A stretch of DNA of 64,000 nt from Stomoxys calcitrans (taxonomy: Eukaryota; Arthropoda; Insecta; Diptera; Muscidae). Numbering within the stretch: the first letter of the stretch is position 1; the number at the start of each line of letters is the position of its first letter. Positions 22,148 through 34,297 of this stretch are shown piece by piece. The stretch lies in the NCBI RefSeq assembly GCF_963082655.1, contig NC_081554.1:61831820-61895819 (forward strand), read 5' to 3'. The notes beneath the pieces were generated by a model. The model was given only the letters and a program-made list of their open reading frames with translations, was not told the origin of the DNA and did no database searches. The translations under genes were made by a program, and so were the position numbers.

Positions 22148-22983
22148 TTATACCCTCCACCATAAGATGGGGGGTATACTGATTTCGTCATTCTTGATCG
22201 TCGCGACATTTTATGTCGATCTAGCCATGTCCGTCTGTCTGTCGAAAGCACGCTAACTTCCGAAGGAGTAAAGCTAGCCGCTTGAAATTTTGCACAAATA
22301 CTTCTTATTAGTGTAGGTCGGTTGGTATTGTCAATGGGCCATATCGGTCCATGTTTTGATATAGCTGCCATATAAACCGATCTTGGGTCTTGACTTCTTG
22401 AGCCTCTAGAGTGCGCAATTCTTATCCCACTCGTATGAAATTTTGCACGACGTGTTTTGCTATGATATCCAACAACTGTGCTAAGTATGGTTTAAATCGG
22501 TTCATAAGCTGGTATAGCTGTCATATAAACCGATCTTGGGTCTTGATTGATTGAGCCTCTAGAGGGCGCAATTCTTATCCGATGGAATGAAATTTTGCAC
22601 GACGTATTTTGTTATGATATCCAACAACTGTGCTAAGTATGGTTCAAATCGGTCTTGACCATCAACTTACGTGTTTATTATGGTCTGAATCGGTCTATAG
22701 CCCGATACAGCTCCCATATTAATCGATCTCTCTAATTTACATCTTGAGCCCCAAAGGGCGCAATTCTTATTCGATTTGGCTGACATTTTACACAGGTCTC
22801 CAACATATAATTTAATTGTGGTCCAAACCAACCCTATCTTGATATCGCTCTAATAGCATAGCAAATCTTTTCTTTTATCCTTTTTTGCCTAAGAAGAGAT
22901 GCCGGGAAAACAACTCGACAAATGCGATCCATGGTGGAGGGTATATAAGATCGGCCCGGACGAACTTAGCACGCTTTTACTTG
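22148..22983 (+). mobile_element. DINE-1/Helentron-like element, complete, short
   Basis: It runs from TTATACCCTCCACCATAAG through the leader (GACATTTTATGTCGATCTAG), three to four units, and GGTGGAGGGTATATAAG to the hairpin end ATCGGCCCGGACGAACTTAG and CTTTTACTTGTT. Confidence 0.8.
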
Positions 22984-22985
22984 TT

Positions 22986-23620
22986 ATATATAAGATAAAC
23001 CCCTTTCCTTAAATATTACCCTTCATTTGCATTATCTCTCGTCTGACCATTAATTGCAACAAGTGAAAAGTTAAGAAATAACTATATTCCACTGATTGAC
23101 ATAACGGCACATCACCCCAATGTCAGAACTCAACTCGTTTGTGGAGTTCATGGTACATGGGTACATAGTTTTTGAAACTCTTCACTACGTAGTCGTTGTG
23201 GAGTGGTGGCGCTAAAATGAGTGTTTCAGAAATGAACCACAATGATGAACATGCGACCGTGGCTTGGCACCACGGCATCATGACACAAAAGTTGATGTCG
23301 TCTAGCGAAAACTTTTTCATAAAACGAAGGCAAAACTACTACCAACATCAACCGCCAAAAAATTAAAAAGAAAAACCAAAAACGCCGGAGCTACAACAGC
23401 GACATCGTCGACAAAACTAAACTACTTTATGACTGACAGCAACTATTGTTGGCTGGCTGGCTGACTGGCTGGTTGGACGCTTGTGTTTGGATGACTTTTT
23501 GGGTTGTTTGTTCACTGCATGCAGTTTTGAATGCTTAAATTTTGAATATTTCGTTGACGGCAGATAGTTTTAGTTGTCTCAGCAACAACAACAAAAAAAA
23601 ACGTGTTATGTTCAGCCAGG
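22986..23620. other. unique DNA, no gene seen
   Basis: It includes short GGCTGGCTGGCTGACTGGC-type repeats at about 23450-23475. A 65-codon minus frame (23123-23320) has no recognisable feature. Confidence 0.4.
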
Positions 23621-23624
23621 TCGA

Positions 23625-23756
23625 ATCTTGGGAACCCACCACCATGGATTAAGGAGAACGGTTTATTTGGGAGCTATATCACGTTAAAGAGCACTATGTT
23701 CAAAACTTCCAGTTGCTCGAGATCTCAAATTGGGAGATTGGTTTATATGGAAGCTA
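23625..23756 (-). mobile_element. DINE fragment, Helitron insertion site
   Basis: CCCACCACCATGGATTAAGG and GAGATTGGTTTATATGG are antisense DINE motifs. The Helitron copy b begins directly after AAGCTA. Confidence 0.55.
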
Positions 23757-25695
23757 CTAGCTAACCCGGGCCCGCTCCGCTGCGCCTTCTTTTACTTTAT
23801 ATGGAACAAAAGTTTCCTTGGAATATTTATTTTGGACAATTAAAGATCTTTTAGTGAAATACCATGCCAACTTGACTAACAGTTTAACAATATAAGTGCC
23901 TTTATCTGAATCCCACATGAACATTATTGGTCTACGAATTTAAGTTTGGATGTAAGGTGTACTCCATTCTTAAAATACTTCATTTCAGCCCGGTATTCTC
24001 ATGATGTCTGATTTAGTGGTGTTTTCGGGGGAGAGGTGGTCCCCAGATCAGCATCGTGCTCTTCTCTCAAATACCATTTATTTAAACCCCATATTACCAT
24101 TGGCTTAAGAGGAGTTTAAAGGGTGAGGCGTCCCCCAACACATGGCCCCAAAATATGTTATCAAATTCGTTTTCTAATCTCAAATACCTTTCATTTGAGC
24201 CACATATTGGCATGGTCGAAAAATTTTCTCCCTTTGGTGGTGTTTTGGGAAAGGGGTGATGCCCTAAATACATGGTCCTACATTTGGATATCAAACTCGT
24301 ATTCTACTCCCAAAAATCTTTATTTGGGCCCCATATTGTGATGGTCATTAAAAAATTGCTCTTTGTGGGAAAGGGGTAGACCCCCAAAAAAATGGACCCG
24401 AAAATGGGTATCAATTCTTGCTCTACCCCCTTATACCTTTCATTAAAGCTCCACATTGACATGGTCGGTAAATATGCCCGATTTTAGATGTTTTGGGGAT
24501 TGGGGTGGTCTCTCAAACACTAAGCCCGGAAAATATATCAGCAACGTGCTCTATTCTCATATAACTATATATCATTTATTTGAACTCCATATTGCCATTG
24601 GATAACAAATTCGTTTTCTAATCTCATTTAAACACTTTATTGCAAAAGTAAGCAAATATGTCCGGTTAGGGGTATTGGCCCTAAAAACTATAAATATTTA
24701 GTTCCACTCTCTTTAAGCAAATACGTCCTATTTGAGTGTTGTTATGGTGGAGGGACGTCCGCTAAACAGTTGACCCCTAATGTTGATATCAAATACGTGG
24801 TCTACCCCCACTTAACTTTAATTTGAGCCCAATATTTCCATAGTCGAAAAACATTGCCGGCTTGTGGGGTGTTTTGGGGAATAGGCGGCCACTCAGTGAG
24901 TTGGCCTTGAAAATATATATCGGATTCATGTTCCACTTTAAAAACCCTCTTATTTGAGCCTCATATTGCAATAGTCAGAAAATACTTACTATTTGGATGG
25001 TGTAGTGGGTGTGGTGTGGCCCCATGGACACTTTTCCCGAATATTGATATCAAATTCGTGCTTTACTCCCAAAGACCTTTCATTTGAGCCCCATATTGCT
25101 GTGGTCGTAAATTTGTTCCCTTTGTTGGATGTTTTTGGTGAGAGGTGGCCCCAAACACTTGATCCACTATTTGGATATCATATTCGTATTCTACATTCAA
25201 ATACCTTTTATTTAAGCCCCATATTCCCATGGTCAGTAAATAAGTCCTGTTTGGGGGGTGTTTTGGGAAAGGGGTGGCTCCCAGAAACGTGGTCCCACAT
25301 GTGGATATCAGATTCGTATTCTACTCGCAAATACCTCTCATTTGAGTCCCATATTGCCATGGTCGGTAAATAAGTCCGATTTAGGGGTGTTTTGGGGCTT
25401 GGGGTGGTCCCCCTAGCACTTGGTCCGACAATTGGATATCAGATACGTTTTCTAATCCTAAATACCTTTCATTTTAGTCCCATATTGTCGTGATTGGTCT
25501 AAACATAAGTTTGGTAGGTTTTAGGGTGGGGCGGCCCCCCTAGGTACCCCATCCGAAATTTGGATACCAAATTTTTATTTTTAGGGTACTATATGAGAAC
25601 ACACAAAATTTCGCTTAAAACGCACCACCCATTTCCGAGATCTGGCGTTTCTGAAAATTATGGTAAGGAGAGGGTCCAAAAAATTAGATTTTATC
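23757..25695 (-). mobile_element. non-autonomous Helitron-like element (family H), copy b
   Basis: The antisense 3' end reads, on the minus strand, GCAGCGGAGCGGGCCCGGG then TTAGCTAG. About 14 diverged ~130-bp units follow (spacing 128-131 bp measured near 25091-25480), each with CATTTGAGCCCCATATTG. The 5' leader is lost at about 25695, where LINE sequence begins. Confidence 0.65.
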
Positions 25696-25696
25696 C

Positions 25697-26385
25697 ACGA
25701 GCCTGGTTGGGCCAACGCCCCTTCTTTCTATAACCGGATCAGTTAACAAGTTATAGAAGTAACGGTTGTGACAAAAAGTGACTCGGTGAAAGATTTTCAG
25801 GTGGAGCACAAGATAGGGAAGAGGATACCATACAGAAATCCGAGAAAACCAACTGGGAGAAGTTCAGTGAACAGATACTGAAGCTGGGCCCACCTAAGGG
25901 GCCTTTGGAGGACGGAAGGGAACTGGAGGCCGCATTAGATCTTGTCATAGGATACCTGAACGAGGCCTTTTTCAAGGTATGTCCCGAACGAGCATCGCGT
26001 AAAACTTCCTACTGTGGTAGTCACCGGAACTGAAGGTGCTCAGGGGGGAGAGTAGAAGACTTTTTAATGAGGCCTAAAAAGAGAGAACACAGCAGAGGGC
26101 TTGGACGAATATCGCGAAGCCCTCGGCAGGTTCAATAAGGAAACGAGTCAGGCGAAGAGAAGATCCTAGGCGAAATTCTGTGTAGTATTGGAAAGCATCA
26201 AAAGATTCTAACACACCTAGCTGCCTGAAAAGGGAAAACTGGACTTGCAGCGAGACTGGTCAGGAGACGGTGGAACTTCTGTTGAAGAAGCATTTTCCGG
26301 ACGGCCAGGAAGAGTGCTGCGAACAAGATAATGCAATACCTACAAGGCCATAGGTGGATGACCTCATCAGGGACATTGTTGACCG
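25697..26385 (+). pseudogene. LINE fragment, region between endonuclease and RT
   Basis: With two or three frameshifts it reads TNWEKFSEQILKLGPPKGPL, ALDLVIGYLNEAFFKVCPER, WSPELKVLRGESRRLFN and DEYREALGRFNKETSQAKRR. This is the basic linker that precedes the RT domain in I/Loa-type LINEs (the W.SPEL..LR....L motif). No tail or RT box is present. It may belong to LINE B. Confidence 0.6.
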
Positions 26386-26389
26386 TTTT

Positions 26390-26895
26390 TAACATATATG
26401 CTAAGTTTCATCAAAATCGGTTCAGATTTGGATATAGCTCTCATATATATGTACCCCCCGATTTGCACTTATAAGGCCGTAGTAGCAAAAATGTTCAACC
26501 GATCGGCACAAAATTTGGAATGGCTTGTTTTGCCATCGATCTTAACATATGTACAAATTTGCATCAACATCGAATTAGATTTGGATATAGCTCCCATATA
26601 TTGGGTTGCCCAAAAAGTAATTGCGGATTTTTCATATAGTCGGCGTTGACAAATTTTTTCACAGCTTGTGACTCTGTAATTGCATTCTTTCTTCTGTCAG
26701 TTATCAGCTGTTACTTTTAGCTTGCTTTAGAAAAAAAAGTGTAAAAAAAGTATATTTGATTAAAGTTCATTCTAAGTTTTATTAAAAATGCATTTACTTT
26801 CTTTTAAAAAATCCGCAATTACTTTTTGGGCAACCCAATATATGTATCGCCCGATTAACACTTATAAGGCCGTAATAACCTCGGACAATGGACCA
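26390..26895 (+). mobile_element. DINE-like fragment split by mariner MITE
   Basis: ATCGGTTCAGATTTGGATATAG and CTCCCATATA precede the MITE, and TATGTATCGCCCGATTAACAC follows it. It has no ends of its own. Confidence 0.6.
26601..26838 (-). mobile_element. mariner-derived MITE, copy 2
   Basis: 238 bp with perfect ends TTGGGTTGCCC and GGGCAACCCAA, and TA at 26599-26600 and 26839-26840. It has the same internal join as the other MITEs. Confidence 0.95.
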
Positions 26896-27200
26896 AACTG
26901 GCCAAACTGGCCAAACTCGCCCACGGTAGGCAATCCATTCAACCTAACCTTACCTAGTGCACAATTGTCTAGTCTAGTTAGCTTTTACGAAATCCATTGT
27001 GTTATTCCCTTGTATGCCCCCATAAGGCCTATCGCTCAGTACCAATTATGACTACCCGTGGATTACTTATAAACCTCTTGATGGCAAACAAGCAGTTCGT
27101 CTGTCCCTTTGCGACTGACACCAGGTCAAAGAGACCTGGCAATCCGGCATATAAATATAGGCTACTCGTTGTCCAAGCTTCTGCGCTGATCACAACGTAA

Positions 27201-27350
27201 CCTCCAAAACAGGGTTATCGAACGCTTCAACAGCATCACGCATGCTTATCTTAATGTACGGGAATACAAAAAAATCATTGGGTGCCAAGTCAGGCCTGTA
27301 CGGCGGATAACCCAACAGTTCGACGTTTCGGCTGGTCAAAAGGCGCTGAA
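27201..27350 (-). pseudogene. relic of a second mariner-type transposase, C-terminal piece
   Basis: The minus strand reads RLLTSRNVELLGYPPYRPDL then APNDFFVFPYIK. This is the mariner block H/GYPPYSPDLAP.D.FLF that carries the third catalytic aspartate. The context N-x-E-L-L-G-x-P-P-Y differs from the 16325 transposase, so it is a separate lineage. Only about 45 residues survive. Confidence 0.65.
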
Positions 27351-28470
27351 TTAGCTGAAACTTTGCATATAGTGTTGTGTTATGACTTTAAACAACTGTA
27401 TTTTGTACAGTCCAAATTGGCCTATAAACTGGTATAGCTCCCATACAGCTTGAAATTTTACACATATACTTAATATTAATGTAGGTAGTTGGGGATTGCA
27501 AATGGGCCATATCGGTTCAGATTTAGATATAGCCCCCATATAAACCGATCTTCCGATTTGACTTCTTGAGCCCCTGGAAGCAGCAATTCTGGTCCGATTT
27601 GACTTAAATTTTGCATGTAGAGTTCTGTTGTGACTTTTAATAACTGCGCCAAGTACGGTCCGAATCGGTCTATAACCTGATATAGCTCCCATATAAACCG
27701 ATCTTCCGATTTACCTTCTTGACCCCCCAGAAGCCGTAATGTTTGTCCGATTTGGCTGAAATTTTGCGTGTAGAGTTCTGTTGTGACTTCAAATAACTGC
27801 GCCAAATACGATTTGAATCGGTCTATAACCTGATATAGCTCCCATATAAACAGATCTAACGATTTGACTTCTTTAGCCCCTGAAAACCGCAATTTTTGTC
27901 CGTTGTGGCTGAAATTTTGCATGTAGAGTTCTCTTATGATTTCCGATAACTGCGCCAAGTATGGTCCAAATCGGTCTATAACCTGATATAGCTTCCATAA
28001 AACCGATCTAACTATGTGACTTCTTGAGCCCCTGGAAACCGCATTTCTTGTCCGATTTGGCTGAAATTTTACACATAGTGTTCTGTTATGACACTTAACA
28101 ACTGTACCAAGTACGGTCCAAATCGGTCTATAACCTCATATAGCTCCCATATAAACCGATTTGACTTCTTGAGTCCACACAAGCCGCAATTTTTGTTCGA
28201 TTAGGCTGAAATTTTGCCTGCGATGTTCCGTTACGATTTTCAACAAATGTGCCAAATACGGCCAAAATCAGTCTGATATACCTCCTATGTAAACCGGTCT
28301 CTCGATCATTCTTGTTCGGTTCCTAGATGCTTTAATTTTTGCTGGTCTGAGAGAAGTTTGGTATGTAGAATAAAATTATGCCCTACAAGTAAATTTATTT
28401 TTTATAAATTTTTAGCTGAATCCATGGTGGTGGGATCCCAAGATATGGCCCGGCTGAACTTAGCACGCTT
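27351..28470 (+). mobile_element. DINE-1/Helentron-like element, 5'-shortened
   Basis: About six ~155-bp units carry GGTCTATAACCTGATATAGC and CCGATTTGGCTGAAATTTTGC. It ends GGCCCGGCTGAACTTAGCACG and CTTTTACTTGTT. The 5' leader is absent. Confidence 0.75.
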
Positions 28471-29397
28471 TTACTTGTTGTTTGTTTCAAAAGGCGAAAA
28501 TGGGTTGTCCAACTCTGCATATCTCAGACTATTATTTTGCACTGTTACAAACGAAATGGTAAGCTAGGTTAACCATCCTACTTTTTGCTAACGATTATAA
28601 AAACAAAAGCAAATACTAAGGGCAAACCTAAAGCTAAAGGCAAATTGCACTTATTTCAAATGTTCCCTTTATGTTACCCACCGGAAAATATACCCTCTCT
28701 CAAGTCTTTAGAGTTGTTACAGTAGCCTTACTCCAAAAATGGGTGTGACTCAGCAGAACTTAACCCATCATAGAACTACAACTCTTACATGGATAAGGAA
28801 GAAAAAGGATAAATGAATGTTCCCGCAAAGGGGGTATGTGTAGTGTCCATCATATATGTCACAAGGACGAAAAAATTTTTGATACCAATTCTTAGTCCAT
28901 GTACTGCCAAGCTTCGCAATGACATTTTTGGCTAGTGTGAAACCATCGTAACATCAATCCACACTGTTTGCTACGTCAGCTACATGGCCAGAAACGGGTT
29001 TTTATGATGACTTCTTTTGTGGAGATTAACTCGGAATTTTTACTGACATTTTTGCAGCCTCTGCAGCAAAAATCCGCAAATTAATTATGACAAAACTCGA
29101 CAGGGTTTTAATTTTTGTACAATTCATATACAACATTAAATAGTTGTATATGCATATGATGTGGCATTTTGGTCATTTGTACAAAATAATTAAGCCGATA
29201 AAATGATGCTTTACCATTGGCCAGGCTAGGCTGAGCATCATTTATATATGCATCTAGAAAATTAAAATGTTTCCCTTAAGTTTTTATATAACAAAAAAAA
29301 TATAATTAAAATCAAAATGAAAAATCACTTTAATATAAAGGAAGAACTAGGAAGTAAGGTTGCATAAGTTGCCCACTTTGAGGCCAGCCCAGTAGAA
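28471..29397. other. unique AT-rich DNA, no gene seen
   Basis: Long A/T tracts; no ORF with domain content and no element end. Confidence 0.45.
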
Positions 29398-29450
29398 GGC
29401 CAATCTTCAATTTGTGTTTGTTTGTCGGTATGTTTTTTTGTTCCGACTCA

Positions 29451-30570
29451 ACTAGTAAGAGCGTGCTAACGTTCGGCCGGGCCGAATCTTATATACCCTC
29501 CACCATGGATCGCATTTGTTGAGTTCTTTTCCCGGCATCTCTTCTTAGGCCAAAAAGGATAAAAGAAAAGATTTGCTCTGTTATTAGAGCGATATCAAGA
29601 TATGGTCCGGTTCGGACCACAATTAAATTATATGTTGGAGACCTGTGTAAAATGTCAGCCAATTCGAATAAGAATTACGCCCTTTGGGGGCTCAAGAAGT
29701 AAAATAGAGAGATCGTTTTATATGGGAGCTGTATTAGACTATGGGCCGATTCCGACAATAAAAAACACGTATGTTGATGGTGATGAGAGAATCCGTCGTA
29801 CAAAATTTCAGGCAAATCGGATAATAATTGCGGCCTCAAGAGGCTCAAGAAGTCAAGATCCCAGATCAGTTTAATGGCAGCTATATTAGGTTATGAACCG
29901 ATTTCAGCCTTATTTGGCACAGTTGTTGAAAGTCATAATAAAATACGTCATGCAAAATTTCAGCCAAATCGGATAAGAATTGCGCCCTCTAGAAGCTCAA
30001 GAAGTCAAGACCCCAGATAGGTTTATATGACAACTATATGAGGTTATTGACCGATTTGAACCATACTTCGCACAGTCGTTAGATATCATAAAAAAATACT
30101 TTGTGCAAAAATTCATTCCAATCGGATAAGAATTGCGCCCTCTAGATTCTCAAGAAGTCAAAACCCAAGATCGGTTTATATGGCAGCTATATCAGGTTAT
30201 GGACCGATTTGAACCATACTTTGTACAGTTGTTATATATCATAGCGAAACACGTCGTGCAAAATTTCATTCCAATCGGATAAGAATTGCGCCCTCTAGAG
30301 GCTCAAGAATCAAGACCCAAGATCGGTTTATATGGAACTATATCAAAACATGGAACTAATAGGAAGTATTTGTGCAAAATTTCAAAAGGCTAGCTTTACT
30401 CCTTCGAAAGTTAGCGTGCTTTCAACAGACTGGCGGACGGACATAGCTGGATCGACATAAAATGTCACGACGATCTATATATACTTTATGGGGTCTCAGA
30501 CGAATATATCGAGTAGTTACAAACAGAATGACGAAATTGGTATACCCCCATCCTATGGTGGAGGGTATAA
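29451..30570 (-). mobile_element. DINE-1/Helentron-like element inserted in Helitron copy c
   Basis: It runs antisense from CTAGTAAGAGCGTGCTAACG and TTCGGCCGGGCCGAATC to CCTATGGTGGAGGGTATAA. It holds about five ~153-bp units. The flanks GACTCA and GAACGGCTGAACC join to the uninterrupted Helitron leader seen at 3664-3690. Confidence 0.85.
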
Positions 30571-32996
30571 GAACGGCTGAACCGATTACCTTGATATTTT
30601 TACAGATTGTGTAGGTTGGTCTGAAAGAAAACTTAGGCTATATAATTTTTTGATATCGGGAGGGGGGCGGACCCTCCCCCTTACCCCAAAAGTACTACCT
30701 AAAAATTAAAGGGGAGCGATCGGGACAACATGAGATTCAAATGAAAGGTATTCAAGAGTAGATTTCGAATTTCATAACAAAAGTTGGGTCCAAGTACCGG
30801 GGGGTCCGCCCCAGCCCCAAAACCCCTTAAAATAGTTTTATTTGACAATCATGACCATATGGGACTCAAATGAAAAGTATCCCGGAGTAGATTACGAATA
30901 TGGTCAAAAAGTATGAATAGGCTTTATAATTTATTGATAATGAAAGGGGGCGGACCCTCCGCCTTACCCCAGAACTTCTATCCAAAAATAAAAGTGGACC
31001 GATCGGGACAATATGGCATTCAAATGATAGGTATTCAAGAGTAGAGTACGAACTTCATAATTAAAGTTGGTTCAAGTACCTGGGCGGCCGACCCATCCCC
31101 AAAACCCCTTATAATAGGTTTATTTGACGATCATGACAATATGGGACTCAAATGAAAGGTATTCAGGAGTAGATTACGAATATGGTCACGAAGTACAAAT
31201 AGGTGTAATAATTTTTTGTTAACGACAGGGGGCGAACCCTCCACCGTTACCCCAAAAACACCACCCAAAATCAAGGGTGGACCGATAAGGACAATATGGG
31301 TATCAAATGAAAAGTATGCGGGATTAGATAACGAATCTGGCATACAAATTCATGTGGAAGTATAGGGGGTTACCCCACCCCCACAAAAGCGCCCAAAATG
31401 GGCACATTAGCCAATCACGGATATATGGGACTCGGTTTGTTTCCGATGGGCACAATAAGGGTATCAAATGGAAGGTATTGGAGACCAGAAAACGAACATG
31501 GTATTAAAATTTTGGTCCAAGTACCCAGCGAGTCCCCCAACCCCAAAACTCCTCTAAACAGATATATTCGAAGTTCATATCCATATGGGACTCAAATAAA
31601 AACTATTAGGTTGTAGATAACAAATACGGCATAAAACATTAGATCCGTGTAATGGGAGGTCGCCCACCACCAAATACCCCCAAATGGGCATATTAGCCGA
31701 CCATGGTTATATGGGACTCAAATGAAAGGTAGTAGGGAGTAGATTACGAATATGGCCAGGAAGTAAGAATAGGCGTAATAATTTTTTGATAACGACAGGG
31801 GGCGAACCATCCACCGTTACCCCAAAAACACGACCCAAATCAAAAGGGGACCAATAAGGACAATATGGGTATCAAATGAAAAGTATGCGGGAGTAGATAA
31901 CGAATCTGGCATACAAATTCATGTCGGAGTATAGGGGGTTACCCCACCCCCACATAAACGCCCAAAATGGGCACATTAGCCAATCACGGATATATGGGAC
32001 TCGGTTTGTTTGTTCCGTATAGACTGAAAAGAGACAGAAACGATTTTCTTGAAATTTTCGCATATTGTGTAGGATGGTCTGGAAGGAAACTAAGGCTGTA
32101 TAATTTTTCGTATCAGAGGGGGACGGACCCTCCTCCTTATGCCAAAAACACAACCCAAAATCAAAAGTGGACCGATCGAGACAATATAGGTATCAAATGA
32201 AAGTTATTGGAGAGTATAATACGAATATATACGAATATTAAAATTTGAGTATGACTTCCCATCGGGCCGCCCCAACCCCAAAACTCCCCCAAGCAAACAT
32301 ATTGGACCTTCGTTTCAGTATGGGGCTCAAATGAAAGGTATTCGGGAGTAGATTTCGAATCTGGCAAAGAAAATCAGTTCGAAGTATTGGGGGTCACGCC
32401 ACCCTTAAAACGCCATTAGACCCATTATGACTATATGATACTTGGCATAAACCGATTTTCTTAAAATTTTCATAGATTGTGTACGTTTGTCTGGAAGGAA
32501 ACATAGCCTATATAAATTTAGATATCGGGTGCCACCCATATCCGAAAGTAGTCCAATGGTCACAACATGGGTATCAAATGAAAGGTATTGGAGACCAGAA
32601 AACGAACATGGTATTAAAATTTGGGTCCAAGTACCCAGCGGGCCCTCCAAACCCAAAACTCCTCTAAACAGATATATTCGAAGTTCATATCAATATGGGA
32701 CTCAAATGAAAATTATTAGGCAGTAGATTACAAATATGGCATAAAACATTAGGTCCAAGTAATGGGAGGTCGCCCACCTCCAAATACCCCCAAATGGGCA
32801 TGGAAAACGTGTTTGATATCCAAGCCAAGTGTTTTGTGGTACGCCCTAAAGCACCCCCTTAACTGAACTTCATTTCCATTGGGAATAGAGAAAGGGATTA
32901 AAGGGATTTGGAAGATTAAAGTGATTTGGAAGTCCAGCACGAATTTGATATCCATATTTGAGTCGAAATGTCTAAGATGCCATCCCAAAAACGCCA

Positions 32997-33228
32997 GGAA
33001 CCGGGCAGTGGCAAACTTCTCACACATCAATGAGTGCTTTCCGATTCAAGTTTAAACTCAATGATAAGGGACCTTTTTTTTATAGCCGACACCTCTTTGG
33101 GGAAAATGTTTTAAATTACCATGCATGGCATTGTACCTAGCAAATGTCACCAACCACTGCTTTGTCCGATGTTCCCGCCAGGATTCGAACGCGTTCAGCG
33201 TCATAGGCTACAATGGCACGAATTCGAT
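32997..33228 (-). mobile_element. SINE family S1, diverged
   Basis: Antisense copy with GAGTGCTTTCCGATTCAAG, CTCAATGATAAGGGACC and the B-box remnant CCAGGATTCGAACG. The tRNA 5' head is mostly replaced. Confidence 0.7.
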
Positions 33229-33545
33229 ATCCGCATTCAGGACGAAGTATCCCCACCCCAAAAATATATTAGAGAGTTAAGCGGGCGGCGCAGCGGAGCG
33301 GGCCCTTTTCGGCTAGTCGGAAATATAGTTTAATGGCTTTGAAGAAAATTAGTATAGTTCGCAGACTTTTCCATTCCTAAAGCAGGAAACCCAAACTACA
33401 TGAAAGCAAAAGATTTTACACCCAATAGTCTGAGACCCTTTATGCTAAAGGCTTTAAAAAGTTTAATATATGTATCTATCCTAGGGATAAAAATCCCAGA
33501 GATTGCCTGCCTCGACAACAGCACTTCTACTACTAACTACTAAAT

Positions 33546-33738
33546 TTTCTATGAACATTCCACTAAGCAACAGGGGATACTTCTATCAATGAGTGCAGTT
33601 CGATCAAAGTTTAAGCTCAATGATAGGTGGCCTCCTTTTTTATGCCGAGTCTGAACGACATGCCACATAGCGACACTGGTGCAGAAGTTCTAACATGGCG
33701 GGATACCTCACAAATATAGCCAGCATCAGTAAGGGGAT
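33546..33738 (-). mobile_element. SINE family S1, cut by LINE A 3' end
   Basis: The antisense tail TGAACATTCCACTAAGC and body run as far as CAGCATCAGTAAGGGGATG. The rest is replaced by the LINE A tail starting at 33740. Confidence 0.75.
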
Positions 33739-33832
33739 GTTAGGTTAGGTTTAAGTGGCAGTCTGCCATCAGACTCACTTAGACGTCTTCGTCCATTGTG
33801 ATACCACAGGAACAGAAGAAGGAAGATGCCTT

Positions 33833-34126
33833 CTAGTTCCTACCGTTGAAACATCCAGATCGCTTTAAAAAGCCCAATAATTTGTGAAGGTTCCCATCCG
33901 CTAAATCAGACAGGTTCTCAAAGAAATGAGAACCTAAAGTGGAACTCCTTCTAACTGCTAGTGCGGGACACACACACAGAAGATGTTTTATAGTCTCTTC
34001 TTTCTCGATGTCCCTACAGCTTCTGCAAAAGTCATTGCTGGCAAACTTCAGTCTGTCAGCATATTTTCCGATTAGACTGTGACCTGTCATGACGGATACC
34101 ATGACTGAGACGTCTGTTCTAGCCAA
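33833..34126 (-). pseudogene. LINE A C-terminal Cys/His domain
   Basis: 97 residues: ARTDVSVMVSVMTGHSLIG, CRSCRDIEKEETIKHLLCVC and RSSTLGSHFFENLSDLADGN. The C-x2-C...H-x3-C spacing (CRSC then H and C in KHLLCVC) looks like the terminal zinc knuckle found after RNase H in these LINEs. It is separated from RNase H by frameshifts around 34130-34300. Confidence 0.75.
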
Positions 34127-34297
34127 TCTCCCTCTTCAAGTCTCGATGAGGTCATATAGTTTTGGAATGCTCACAACCCCCTCTTTGTGAACATCTATCA
34201 TTCGTTGCACTTCCGGCCAGGTTCTGAAAACTTAGTTTACATGTCGCTAGAGGCATACCCACAGATTGCAGTGTCCCTGGAGTGTGTAAGGTAGTTC

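Larger units (their letters stand above)
29398..33316 (+). mobile_element. non-autonomous Helitron-like element (family H), copy c, the longest
   Basis: The leader TTCAATTTGTGTTTGTTTG is cut at GACTCA by a DINE and continues after it with GAACGGCTGAACCGATTACC. The ~130-bp units run 30660-32990 with a second leader-like block at 32010-32100 and 32450-32520. The 3' end is GGCGCAGCGGAGCGGGCCC then TTTTCGGCTAG at 33316. A SINE interrupts near 33000-33228. The repeated leader blocks suggest several H copies inserted head to tail or segmental duplication. Confidence 0.65.

Noticed and set aside
22986..23620. Host gene between DINE and Helitron
   Set aside because: Only short frames, no splice sites with coding continuity, no recognisable domain.
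27351..27958. Overlapping antisense frames of 113 and 160 codons
   Set aside because: They are reading frames through tandem DINE units; the repeated LIWELYQVIDRFG pattern follows the DNA repeat.
33740..33760. Telomeric TTAGG sequence
   Set aside because: Only two or three units, always at the 3' end of retroelements, and flies lack TTAGG telomeres.
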